Both the position numbers and the translations under genes were made by a program. The notes beneath the pieces were generated by a model that saw nothing but the letters and a program-made list of their open reading frames with translations, was not told the DNA's origin and ran no database searches. A stretch of DNA of 36,617 nt, from contig JANQHI010000064.1 in the NCBI GenBank assembly GCA_028282705.1, positions 1-36,617 on the forward strand, in the 5' to 3' direction. The stretch is from Prolixibacteraceae bacterium (GTDB lineage Bacteria > Bacteroidota > Bacteroidia > Bacteroidales > Prolixibacteraceae). Shown piece after piece: positions 16,367 through 25,737 of this stretch (the first letter of the stretch is position 1; each line of letters opens with the position of its first letter).

Positions 16367-17935
16367 TTACCAGCCCCAATTTTGGGAAAGGTTTTCATTC
16401 AGCTGAATATCAACTATGTAAATAGGATACAGATTGTATTTTTTATTTGCAGCAGCATTGAAAGGCCCAAATTCATAATATTTTGTCATCTCCCTCATCA
16501 GAATATTATGCCTTACATAATCAAACCATCCATGCCCCTCACACATTAGCTCTTTTTTCCTTTCAACAATAATTAGCTCACGAAGTTTATCTTTGTCAGA
16601 ACCTGGAGTTTCTTGGTTAATTTCGGTCATTGCAGATACGCTTGCAGTAGTATATGTGGGGACACCAGCTCTTTCCCTAACCATATTTATCCCCATCAGG
16701 GCATTGCCAGACAACCCATTAATTTCATTTTCTACTTCCGAATGCATTAATAATATATCTGCATACCTTATTAAAACAACATCATCACCATAATCATTAC
16801 CAGCAGTAACCAACCAATCCTTAGAGAAAGTTGAATCATAGTCACTTACATATTTCCAACAGTGTGGAAAATCATCTTTTTTCCATCTCTTCTTTTTATC
16901 TTGATACCTTACTTTTAACATATCATTAGTAGCCCTTAAGTCTCCATCTTCAAATGAGTTATAAAATTCCCAGGTTGTAGAGATTGTTTTCCAGGAGTAG
17001 GCTGACCACCCATTTCCTTTTCCCACAAAACGGTTGTTCCATACATTTCCTTCACCTAAGCCTCCAGTCTCATATTTTATGGCATAAATAACTTCAGCAT
17101 TAGCTTCAGTCTCATTTCTCCTGCCTCCCCACACATCTATGGGTTTTGGCATTAAAGCAAAGGGACCTTGGTTTACAATTTTATCTAAGGATGTTTTGGC
17201 TTTTTGGTAATTTGCTGCATCACCTTTTTCCATTTCCCCTGATTGAGGATTCTCGGAATATCCGGCCATTTTAAGGTATACTTTAGCCAGGAAGGCAGTA
17301 GCCGACCAACTTGTAGCCCTTCCTTCTGCACTTGTTGCAGGAAGGTTAACCTCTGCAAATTCTAAGTCAGCAATAATAGAATTATACAATTCATCCTTAT
17401 TTGATGGCATAACGCCGAGCTCATTTAAACTGGTAGTTTCTGAATCAATTAAAGGGATACCTGTCCCATAAAATTGAACTTGCAAGAACCTATTTATAGC
17501 GCGTAAAAATCGTGCTTCTGCAACAATTTTTGTTTTTGCATTTTCGTCCATTTCCACATCAGTAGCCCTGCCAATAACCATATTGCTGCGATTATTAACT
17601 ATCCATGTTTGTTGCCATAGGTTTGATACAGCACGTTGATTTTTGTCGTCAGATAATGCAGATGTTACATTATATACATCCATTGGTGGCGACCAATACC
17701 CACGCATATATTCAGTGGGGAAATCAGCCATATAAATCACTGATTGACCATAATAATTATTCCCCTGGAAAGCGGAATAAACACCAATCAGGCCAGCTTC
17801 CAAATCTGCTTCAGTAGTAAAAAAACCGTCAGTATTGAGGCTGCTGAAAACTTGCTCTTCCAAAAAATTCTCATGGCAAGAATTGAAAGAAAGCAATAAG
17901 AAAACTGCAATTACAATATTAAATATATTTTTCAT
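16367..17935 (-). CDS. SusD/RagB family glycan-binding lipoprotein
   Basis: This 522-residue outer-membrane lipoprotein has its lipobox at LSFNSC (Cys20). The N-terminal SusD domain includes SLNTDGFFTTEADLEAGLIG, where each new cycle of TPR-like helices begins. The C-terminal RagB/SusD part includes ADILLMHSEVENEI, MVRERAGVP and LRELIIVERKKELMCEGHG. SusD proteins form a lid on the partner SusC barrel and bind the oligosaccharide at the cell surface. It lies 21 bp downstream of the SusC gene on the same strand, the canonical pair order. It is followed by a hairpin terminator and then sulfatase and GH2 genes, which suggests a sulfated oligosaccharide as ligand. Confidence 0.97.
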   Translation of the reverse strand: MKNIFNIVIAVFLLLSFNSCHENFLEEQVFSSLNTDGFFTTEADLEAGLIGVYSAFQGNNYYGQSVIYMADFPTEYMRGYWSPPMDVYNVTSALSDDKNQRAVSNLWQQTWIVNNRSNMVIGRATDVEMDENAKTKIVAEARFLRAINRFLQVQFYGTGIPLIDSETTSLNELGVMPSNKDELYNSIIADLEFAEVNLPATSAEGRATSWSATAFLAKVYLKMAGYSENPQSGEMEKGDAANYQKAKTSLDKIVNQGPFALMPKPIDVWGGRRNETEANAEVIYAIKYETGGLGEGNVWNNRFVGKGNGWSAYSWKTISTTWEFYNSFEDGDLRATNDMLKVRYQDKKKRWKKDDFPHCWKYVSDYDSTFSKDWLVTAGNDYGDDVVLIRYADILLMHSEVENEINGLSGNALMGINMVRERAGVPTYTTASVSAMTEINQETPGSDKDKLRELIIVERKKELMCEGHGWFDYVRHNILMREMTKYYEFGPFNAAANKKYNLYPIYIVDIQLNENLSQNWGW

Positions 17936-17956
17936 TTTTGCTAAATTTTAAGATTC

Positions 17957-20900
17957 TTAAAATGTTACATTTACGCCAAATGTGTAGCTCCTTGGGTTAG
18001 GGTAAGCATTTGAGTCAGTACCAAAGTTCACACTACTATTGCCAACAGTATTTATATCAGGGTCAAAACCTGAATAATCAGTAATTATAAATACATTCTG
18101 CATAGATAAATAGACATTTAAGTTTTTGATCACGCCAAACAATCCTCCGGGAACATTATAATTCAGTTTCACATTGCTTAGCTTGAAATAGCTACCATCT
18201 TCAATGGCCCACATCCTATCAGGCGCCCCCATCCTTGGATATGTCCCATCTGTATTTTCAGGAGTCCACCTATCCATAACTTCTTTTAATAAAGTTCGGC
18301 GTGGGTTGTCAGTTTGGATAGCATGGTATTTGGTTACATTCCAAAGGTCATTTCCATACACACCATTAAAGAACAAATCAAGTGTGAAATTTTTCCAAGA
18401 CATTGAACTGTTAATAGAGTATATAAAATCAGGGTTTGAATCTCCTATCACACCAACATCATCACCTCCAATCATCCCGTCACCATTCGTGTCCTCATAT
18501 TTTATATCGCCAGGCTGGGCAGTTGGCTGTATAAGCCCACCTTCAGCATTTGTATAAGCATTTATTTCAGCTTCATCATTAAATATCCCTAAAATGTTTA
18601 ACCCAATAAACTGCCCAACTGGTTTCCCTTCTGAAAGGATAACCTGAACATCTTTATCACCTCCAGCTGCTACAATAATATCGCCACCATCAGTTAATTT
18701 GGTAATTTCATTCCTGTTCATAGAGAAGTTACCAAGTACATTCCATTTAAAATTCCCATCAAGGATTTTCACATCAGCCGAAAATTCAAATCCTTGGTTT
18801 TGTAATGAACCAACATTTTTAAGTGCACTTACATAACCTGAGGTTGCATTGATATTTACATCAAGCAGCAGGTCAGTTGTATTTTTGTGGTAAAAATCAG
18901 TTGTAATAAATAAACGGTTATTAAATAAACCAAGGTCAAAACCAACATCAAATTGTTTGGTGGTTTCCCATTTCAGGTCAGGGTTTACAACACGCGTTGC
19001 AGCTACGCCAACAACACGCTCATTTCCATACACATATCCTGCCGTACCTAAAAGCCCTTGTGATTGGTATAAACCTATATCTGAGTTACCAGTTTCACCA
19101 TAACTGACGCGGAGTTTCAGGTAACTAATATCATCAATAGATTTCATAAACCCTTCTTCAGAAGTACGCCATGCAAAAGCTGCTGATGGGAAAAATGCCC
19201 ACCTATTATCTGCACCGAATTTTGAGCTACCATCAGCCCTTCCTGTTGCTGAGAACAGGTACTTATCTTTGAATACATAATTTACCCTTCCAAGGTATGA
19301 TGCCAATTGCCATTTTGACCTGTTAGAACTTGGTATCCCAGGAACAGCAGCAGCATCTATGTTATTATATGTATATTTATCAGAAGTAAATCCTGTACCA
19401 CTCATGCCCGATGAAATATTTGTGCGGTACTGCCTGGTATAAGCAGCCATCAAGTTAAGTTTGTGGTCTTCTCCCAATTGTTTATCATAAGTCACGATAT
19501 TCTCATTCAGGAACGAGTTTGTGCTGTTGTTGCTAAGGCTCGCTGAACCTCCAACTTTTGCCCCTGCCTGGGTTGTTGTTGGTACATATTTATACCCCTC
19601 ATCATTTTTAATATAACCTCCAACAGTACTCCTAATTTTTAAACCTGTAATGGGCTCAATTTCCAAATAGAAATTTCCTGTCATCCTTTCAGAAACATTC
19701 AAATTAGTCCTTTCATTAGCATATATCAAAGGGTATTCATCATTCATCTGGTTATCAGGGAAGTAATTGAAATTATAATTCCCTTCATCATCATATACAG
19801 GGATAAATGAAAACATGTTAAAAATATATGAGGTGCTTGAACGAATATTCCGTTCGTGTTTATAACCTGTCAGGCTTAATCCAGCCTTCAGCCAACTATT
19901 AATTTCAGAGTCAATTGCCGCGGACAATGAACCACGGGTAAAGTCATCATCAATCATTATTCCATCCTGAGTGAAGTAGTTGGCAGAAAAACGATATGAT
20001 GATTTTTCAGTACCTCCATTTACAGATAATTGGTGGCTATGTGCAAACCCATTCCTGGTAAGCTCATCAAACCAATATGTTCCTTCCCCAATTGTTGGTG
20101 GTATAGGGTATTTAGGGTCTTCACCTGTAAAATAAGGAGCAGAACCTTTATTTACCTGTGCCTCATCATAAAGGGTAGCCATTTCCTCCCCAGTGGTCAG
20201 GTCATATGTATTATAAGGAACCTCAAAACGTGTGTAGGCAGAGTAAGTAACTTTAGCATCACCCTTTTGCCCTTTTTTAGTGGTTATTAAAACCACTCCA
20301 TTGGCACCTCTTGAACCATAGATAGCTGTTGATGACCCATCCTTTAATATCTCAATTGACTGGATATCTTGGGGGCTTATTAAGCTAGCCTCTCCAGGTT
20401 CCATAGGAAAACCATCAACTACATATAATGGTACAACAGAACTTTTTATTGAGTTCCCACCTCTTATCAAGATTGAAGAACCGCCACCAGGAGATGCTGA
20501 TCTTGTACGAACCTGGACACCAGCAACCCTTCCTTGTAATGCCGACTCAATTGAAGTAGTTGGTTTTTGTTCTAATACATCATTACTTACTGATGCAATA
20601 GCACCTGTTAAATCACTTTTTTTCATTGTCCCATATCCAATTGCAACTACTTCCTCAATGCCAATCACATCTTCTTCAAGTGTGGCATTGATTGTAGTTT
20701 GGCCATCAACAGGCACTTCTAATTGGCGGAATCCAATAAATGAGAATAATAAAGTAGCATCAGAGCTGACACCTGTTAGTGAATAAACGCCATCTACATT
20801 GGTGATAGTTCCCTGGGTAGTCCCTTTAATAACTACATTGACCCCTGGCAACTCTCCTCCATCCTTATCGGTTACCTTTCCTGTAACCTGGATGTTTTGG

Positions 20901-20965
20901 GCGTAGGTACTGATAGAAAATATCAATACCAAACTTAACACAAGAATACTCTTTAATTTTTTCAT
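17957..20965 (-). CDS. SusC-like TonB-dependent outer-membrane transporter
   Basis: This is a protein of about 1002 residues from the ATG at 20965. A second ATG nine bases upstream (20974) adds only MLF; MKKLKSILVLSLVLIF is a normal signal-peptide start. After the signal peptide (ending STYAQ) come the CarboxypepD_reg-like domain at about 25-105 (VTGKVTDKDGGELPGVNV, TNVDGVYSL) and the EEVVAIGYGTMKKSDLTG linker. The plug at about 110-225 includes ILIRGGNSIKSS and PLYVVDGFP, and a long beta-barrel ends in RSYTFGVNVTF with the terminal Phe expected for BAM insertion. It imports oligosaccharides with SusD (21 bp downstream), powered by TonB. It is the first gene of the minus-strand PUL operon, below the HTCS regulator gene. 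The plug insert is ordinary in length; nothing is truncated. Confidence 0.97.
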   Translation of the reverse strand: MKKLKSILVLSLVLIFSISTYAQNIQVTGKVTDKDGGELPGVNVVIKGTTQGTITNVDGVYSLTGVSSDATLLFSFIGFRQLEVPVDGQTTINATLEEDVIGIEEVVAIGYGTMKKSDLTGAIASVSNDVLEQKPTTSIESALQGRVAGVQVRTRSASPGGGSSILIRGGNSIKSSVVPLYVVDGFPMEPGEASLISPQDIQSIEILKDGSSTAIYGSRGANGVVLITTKKGQKGDAKVTYSAYTRFEVPYNTYDLTTGEEMATLYDEAQVNKGSAPYFTGEDPKYPIPPTIGEGTYWFDELTRNGFAHSHQLSVNGGTEKSSYRFSANYFTQDGIMIDDDFTRGSLSAAIDSEINSWLKAGLSLTGYKHERNIRSSTSYIFNMFSFIPVYDDEGNYNFNYFPDNQMNDEYPLIYANERTNLNVSERMTGNFYLEIEPITGLKIRSTVGGYIKNDEGYKYVPTTTQAGAKVGGSASLSNNSTNSFLNENIVTYDKQLGEDHKLNLMAAYTRQYRTNISSGMSGTGFTSDKYTYNNIDAAAVPGIPSSNRSKWQLASYLGRVNYVFKDKYLFSATGRADGSSKFGADNRWAFFPSAAFAWRTSEEGFMKSIDDISYLKLRVSYGETGNSDIGLYQSQGLLGTAGYVYGNERVVGVAATRVVNPDLKWETTKQFDVGFDLGLFNNRLFITTDFYHKNTTDLLLDVNINATSGYVSALKNVGSLQNQGFEFSADVKILDGNFKWNVLGNFSMNRNEITKLTDGGDIIVAAGGDKDVQVILSEGKPVGQFIGLNILGIFNDEAEINAYTNAEGGLIQPTAQPGDIKYEDTNGDGMIGGDDVGVIGDSNPDFIYSINSSMSWKNFTLDLFFNGVYGNDLWNVTKYHAIQTDNPRRTLLKEVMDRWTPENTDGTYPRMGAPDRMWAIEDGSYFKLSNVKLNYNVPGGLFGVIKNLNVYLSMQNVFIITDYSGFDPDINTVGNSSVNFGTDSNAYPNPRSYTFGVNVTF

Positions 20966-21048
20966 AAATAACATGTTTAAATTACGTTGTTGCTTAATTA
21001 GCAGTTAAAAAATTAATAGAATGATTTTAAAATTTCGCATTGTTTTTG

Positions 21049-21065
21049 AAGGCTTTTATAGCCTT
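21049..21065. promoter_or_regulatory. Perfect dyad AAGGCT-tttat-AGCCTT upstream of SusC
   Basis: A 6-bp perfect inverted repeat with a five-base loop lies about 84 bp upstream of the SusC start codon. The position would suit the HTCS regulator or a leader-RNA hairpin. No exact TAnnTTTG promoter box was found between it and the gene, so the promoter position is unknown. Confidence 0.35.
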
Positions 21066-21205
21066 AAGATGAGCAAGTTGAGATAATATGTATGCCATCC
21101 ATTCATTAATACTAAGTTTCTTTTTTGTGATTTGATTTTGTCATAGAATATTTTTTTAGTTAGGTCATTACAAGAATTGATTTAACAAGCAGTATACACA
21201 CCAAT

Positions 21206-21370
21206 ATGAACATTGCCACTAAAAGCGCCATTATTACCCTGTATTTGGTTTGTGTCATTTTGGCCATACCTGTTTCAGTGCTATTGTTCGTTTGGATAAA
21301 AGTAGGCCCGGGTATTAATTATGGCAAGACGATATTTTTCGGATTTGGCAAATTATTGCTGAATTACTAA
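21206..21370 (+). CDS. Possible small membrane protein, 54 residues
   Basis: This open frame of 54 codons plus stop lies on the plus strand in the 555-bp gap between SusC and the HTCS gene, both of which are on the minus strand. It starts MNIATKSAIITLYLV, with a single hydrophobic segment at about residues 8-31 (IITLYLVCVILAIPVSVLLFVW). A basic/glycine-rich tail (IKVGPGINYGKTIFFGFGKL) follows. The composition is protein-like: Ala, Ile and Leu use normal codons, and a lone N-terminal Lys precedes the membrane segment. I recognise no family. It could be a small regulatory membrane peptide, the remnant of a larger gene, or chance. No promoter box is clear in front of it, and an in-frame stop lies about 45 bp upstream. 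Confidence 0.35.
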   Translation: MNIATKSAIITLYLVCVILAIPVSVLLFVWIKVGPGINYGKTIFFGFGKLLLNY

Positions 21371-21529
21371 CACAAATCAATTATATATGGCAACAAATTC
21401 TACTTAACAGAGAACCATGTAACTAGATTATAGCACATTAGCATTATGAAAATATTTCAGGAAAAGCCATTAAGGATCTTTCCTAAAAAGAAGTTTTGTC
21501 CAATGAAATTGATTTGGGATTCAAAACAA

Positions 21530-24500
21530 TCACGACCTCTCAATGTATTCACGTGGGGTTACTTTATATACTTTTTTGAAACATTTGGAAAAGTAAGAAT
21601 GGTTTGAGAAACCTGTTTCATCCATTACTTCAGCAACTGAAAATTTCTTGGTTTTCAACAATTGTTCAGCTCGTTTTAACCTTATGGACCTGATCAGTTC
21701 ATTGGTAGTTTGCCCTGTCAGGTTTTTAATTTTCCTGTAAAGGACAGAATGGCTTAAACCAATTTCTTTGCAAAGCAGTTCAATGGTAAGGTCGGGGTTT
21801 GATAGTTGGTTTTCAACTGTATTTACTACTTTTTCAAGTATCTTTTCATCATATGAGGTGATCTCAGTTTCATTTGGGTTGGTCAGTTTTTCAACTTTAA
21901 GGTATTCAGAAAGTTTTATTTCCCTTTTCAGGAAATTTTCAATCCTAACCTCAAGCAGTTCAATTTCAAAAGGTTTCACCACATAAGCATCTGCTCCACT
22001 TTTCAACCCTTCCAGTTGCTTTTCTTTTTCTGATTGCCCTGTGAGCAGGATCACGGGGATATGGGCTGTCCTGGCATTGTTTTTAATTCTTTTTACCAGT
22101 TCAATACCATCCATTTCGGGCATAACCACATCGCTGATGACCAGGTTTGGCAATTGCTTTGAAATTACCTCAAGGGCTACCTTGCCATTCTCGGCCACCT
22201 TTACATTGTATTTGCCTTTTAAACTAACCCTGATAAAATCACTGACTTCTTTTTCATCCTCAACTAAAAGGACAACAGGGTCACCCGAAAGGTTAGAAAC
22301 CAGGTTATCCCCTTCTGCATCACCACTTTCTTTTACAGATTTTAAAAGAGGCTTGATTTCTTCACCTTTAACTAAAACAGGTATATCACCCTGGTAATCT
22401 TTCCCTAATGGTAGCAGCACCTGGAAGTCTGCACCTTTACCAGGGGTGCTTTCAAGGTTTATTTGCCCATGGTGCAGCTTAACATACTCATTAACCAACG
22501 TGAGCCCAATACCCGAACCCCTTTCCATTTTAACTGCTTCCTCTGCTTGGTAAAAACGTTCAAATACCTTTTTTTGGTCAGGATAGGGTATGCCTATCCC
22601 TGAATCTTTCACAGAAATACAAAGCTTGCTCCCACCTTCTTTCTCATTACCTAATGTACATGATTTCAGTGACACCATAATCTGCCCATCTTCAGGGGTA
22701 AATTTAAAGGCATTTGAAAGCAGGTTAAACATTACTGTCTCAATTTTCCTTAAATCCATCCAAACTTCAAGTTCTTCAAATTCTGAATCGAATGTATAAT
22801 TGATATTTTTACGTTCAGCTTTGTCAATAAAAAGAGAGAAGATATTCTTTGAAAATTCTACTATATCAAAGTTGGTGACCCTCATCTTTAATGATTTCCT
22901 TTCCAGTTGGCGGAAATCCATTAGTTGGTTGTTTAACCACAATAGCCTCCTTGCATTATTCTCAATCAGCCTCACAAAATTCTTGCCGCCTGAGTCAAGC
23001 CCAGCATTTTTCCCTAGTTTTTCGGCAGGACCTATTATCAAGCTTAATGGGGTTTTGAATTCATGCGAGATATTGGTAAAGAATTGCTGCCTGGCCCGGG
23101 CCATATTCTCTGTATGCTCTTTTTCCAGTTTTACAAATTTAAGTTCATTTTGCATTCTTAACCTGTTGGTGAAGTAATAAATAATGCCAAAGCTGAAAAC
23201 TACCAACAAGAAAATATATAAGGCAACCAATGCAGGGCTTGCCCATACAGGTGGTTTAACAGTTATTTTTATGGTTGTCTCTTCCTCGTTCCAAATACCA
23301 TCATTATTTGTCCCCTTCAACCTAAACGTATATTTGCCTGATGAAAGGTTAGAATAATTTGCAAAACTTTTATCTCCCGAAACATAATTCCAATCAATAT
23401 CTTCCCCTTCAAGCCTGTACATATATTGCATGCGCTCCCTTCCCTGGAACTGCATAGATGAAAACTCAAGGGAAAATGAACGTTGCCCATAGGTTATGGT
23501 AAATTCATCAGTAAAAGTGATTGGTTTTTCAAGCACCAACCTCCCATCATATTTTATGCCTGGCACAACTTCCTGGTTCAGTATTTTTAACTTGGTAATC
23601 ATTACAGGAGGAGTAACCTCGCTTTTTACTACATTCTGAGGGAAGAACCTAATAAAGCCATCTCCCCCACCAAATGAAAGGCTGCCATCACTAGCCATTC
23701 TTACCACACCACCAAGGAAACCTTTTACAGGTATCTCATCTCCTACTGGGAATACATCAAAAACCTCTTTGCTTTTTGAAAATTTTATTAATGCTGAATT
23801 TGAAACCCCCCAAATGTTCCCAATGGTATCTTCGACCAGGTTGTATATGTTATGGTTACGGTCAGAGTTCAGTAAAAAAGCCTGTTCAAACTTGTCTCGA
23901 ATATTGTAACTCACTAATTCATTATTGGCTCCAACCCAAAGCAAATTATTATTTCCCCACATCAATGAAGTAATATTAGAATTTATTTCCAACTCATCAA
24001 CTTTAATAATTTCCAATGAAGCTAGATCAATTTTGTAAATCCCCTTCAGGCGTGAAAACCACAAGGCATTTCCCCCAATAATCAAATTCTGGCAACTTGT
24101 ACCAATCAGGTCAAAATAAAGGTTTTCCACATCAAAATAACTACCTCTAACTCTATGTAACCTGCTATGTACATCAGTAACCCAAAAAGTTCCATCTGGG
24201 GCTTCAAAAAAACCATTTATATACCTTGACCTTAACCCATTTTCAACCTGCGCCCCAGTTGGGATAGCATACATTTTTTCTTTTGCTGGGTCCCAAATGT
24301 TAATCCCTCCTGAGTTGCCAATCCATATCCTGCCATATTGGTCTTCAAGGGTTTTTGATACTTTACTTAGCAATATACTTTTTTGCCCCCCAGCAGTATT
24401 TGTAAAAGTCTCTTTTTCTCTTGTTGAAATATCTAATTTTATTGCACCATCATAGGTTGAAAGCCAATAATTGTTTTTGGAATCTACATTTATGTGTACA

Positions 24501-25570
24501 ACCTGGTTTCCTACAATCGCGCCCTCTGAACGGAAAAAAATAGGAAAGAACTCAAACCTTTTGTTACTGCTACTTAAAATGCTTATTCCATTGTCTGTAC
24601 CAAACCATAGCATTCCTGAATCATCTTTGGAAATACTCCAAACCACATTATTTACCAATGATTTATCATCAAATGGGCTATGGAAATACTTAGAGGTAAA
24701 CTTATGGTTTGCATCAATTACATTTAAGCCAAAATCAGTTGCCACCCATGTCAAGCCATCTGAACCAGGGTATATAGCTTTGACAGAGCTATTGCTTAAG
24801 CCAGAATTATCTTCCCTGAATACTTTATAATCCCTGGTTTTCCTGTTCATTAAATACAGGGCTGTCTGGCTTCCTATCCATAAATTCGTGTCATCATTAA
24901 AAGTTGGTTTTATATCCAGGATCAGGTCATTTTTTATTGATGGTTTAAAATCACCTTTTAGGTCCAGTGTTGTAAAAACATCAGAATTGTGTGGCAAAAC
25001 ATTAATCCCATCAAATGTCCCTACCCATAAATAGCCTTCAGCATCCATATACAGGGCCCTTACTACATCATGGCTCAGGTTTGAATTTTCTGTACTATAG
25101 GTTTTGTATGAAAAGTCTTCCAGGTTAAGCTTTAATAACCCTTGGTTTGCCCCAACCCATAAGGTATTGCAGCCCTCCTCTTTGTAAACAACCCTAATAT
25201 CTGTTACTTCCCCTAAATCCACGCGTTTTATTGCTCTGTCTTTTACATCCATAAAACAGAGGCCTGACCTTGTTCCTATCCAAAGTGTATCTCCACATAT
25301 TACCAAGGATGAAATGTTATTCCCTGGGATCGAATTTGGATTATTGCTTTCATAGTTGTAATAGGTGAAACTATTCCCATCAAAAAGGTTTAGCCCACCA
25401 CTGGTACCTATCCAAACAAAACCATAATTGTCTTGCACAACTGTATATACAATCCTGTTTGACAGGTTATCAGCTGTTGTTACATTATGGAATTGCTGTG
25501 CAGCTATGGTGAAAGTAAAAGCACAGCTTATAACCAAAAAGAGTGCAATATATTTTACATATTTATACAA
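21530..25570 (-). CDS. Hybrid two-component system sensor/regulator (HTCS)
   Basis: This 1346-residue single protein combines sensor and DNA-binding regulator. A signal peptide (FLVISCAFTFTIAAQ) leads into about 14 two-component propeller repeats (such as GFVWIGTSGGLNLFDG, GYLWVGTFDGINVL) to residue 690. A Y_Y_Y domain follows at about 690-772 and one membrane segment at about 776-800. The histidine-kinase core carries the phosphoacceptor His836 in NISHEFKTP and an ATPase domain (NLLSNAFKFTP, DSGIGIP, GSGIGLTL). A receiver domain has Asp1147 in LVISDVVMPEMDG, and an AraC-type HTH fills about 1240-1346. HTCS proteins bind an oligosaccharide in the periplasm and activate the neighbouring susCD operon, here the next genes on the same strand. 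Only TTG at 25570 gives the signal peptide; in-frame ATG is absent upstream of it. Confidence 0.96.
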   Translation of the reverse strand: MYKYVKYIALFLVISCAFTFTIAAQQFHNVTTADNLSNRIVYTVVQDNYGFVWIGTSGGLNLFDGNSFTYYNYESNNPNSIPGNNISSLVICGDTLWIGTRSGLCFMDVKDRAIKRVDLGEVTDIRVVYKEEGCNTLWVGANQGLLKLNLEDFSYKTYSTENSNLSHDVVRALYMDAEGYLWVGTFDGINVLPHNSDVFTTLDLKGDFKPSIKNDLILDIKPTFNDDTNLWIGSQTALYLMNRKTRDYKVFREDNSGLSNSSVKAIYPGSDGLTWVATDFGLNVIDANHKFTSKYFHSPFDDKSLVNNVVWSISKDDSGMLWFGTDNGISILSSSNKRFEFFPIFFRSEGAIVGNQVVHINVDSKNNYWLSTYDGAIKLDISTREKETFTNTAGGQKSILLSKVSKTLEDQYGRIWIGNSGGINIWDPAKEKMYAIPTGAQVENGLRSRYINGFFEAPDGTFWVTDVHSRLHRVRGSYFDVENLYFDLIGTSCQNLIIGGNALWFSRLKGIYKIDLASLEIIKVDELEINSNITSLMWGNNNLLWVGANNELVSYNIRDKFEQAFLLNSDRNHNIYNLVEDTIGNIWGVSNSALIKFSKSKEVFDVFPVGDEIPVKGFLGGVVRMASDGSLSFGGGDGFIRFFPQNVVKSEVTPPVMITKLKILNQEVVPGIKYDGRLVLEKPITFTDEFTITYGQRSFSLEFSSMQFQGRERMQYMYRLEGEDIDWNYVSGDKSFANYSNLSSGKYTFRLKGTNNDGIWNEEETTIKITVKPPVWASPALVALYIFLLVVFSFGIIYYFTNRLRMQNELKFVKLEKEHTENMARARQQFFTNISHEFKTPLSLIIGPAEKLGKNAGLDSGGKNFVRLIENNARRLLWLNNQLMDFRQLERKSLKMRVTNFDIVEFSKNIFSLFIDKAERKNINYTFDSEFEELEVWMDLRKIETVMFNLLSNAFKFTPEDGQIMVSLKSCTLGNEKEGGSKLCISVKDSGIGIPYPDQKKVFERFYQAEEAVKMERGSGIGLTLVNEYVKLHHGQINLESTPGKGADFQVLLPLGKDYQGDIPVLVKGEEIKPLLKSVKESGDAEGDNLVSNLSGDPVVLLVEDEKEVSDFIRVSLKGKYNVKVAENGKVALEVISKQLPNLVISDVVMPEMDGIELVKRIKNNARTAHIPVILLTGQSEKEKQLEGLKSGADAYVVKPFEIELLEVRIENFLKREIKLSEYLKVEKLTNPNETEITSYDEKILEKVVNTVENQLSNPDLTIELLCKEIGLSHSVLYRKIKNLTGQTTNELIRSIRLKRAEQLLKTKKFSVAEVMDETGFSNHSYFSKCFKKVYKVTPREYIERS

Positions 25571-25604
25571 TATTTCCTAGTATTAAAAACCAGCAGAATC
25601 AATA

Positions 25605-25629
25605 CAAAAATAGTAATGGTACAAAAATA
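25605..25629 (-). promoter_or_regulatory. Two TAnnTTTG promoter boxes upstream of the HTCS gene
   Basis: On the minus strand TATTTTTG occurs at 25605-25612 and again at 25622-25629, 17 bp apart. Both match the Bacteroidota -7 box TAnnTTTG. They lie 35-60 bp upstream of the TTG start. No clear TTTG -33 box at the expected spacing is seen, so either or both may be used. Confidence 0.5.
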
Positions 25630-25737
25630 AACGACTATTTCCTCAAAAATCTATTCACCTCCAATAAAAGCCTACCAGGGCAAACAGTTCATTTTCGACC
25701 TGAAGGACAGGAGCTTATACATAATTATTATTAACAG

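Noticed and set aside
25543-25734. 63-codon plus-strand frame upstream of the HTCS gene
   Set aside because: Overlaps the HTCS signal-peptide region and its promoter boxes; composition is not protein-like.
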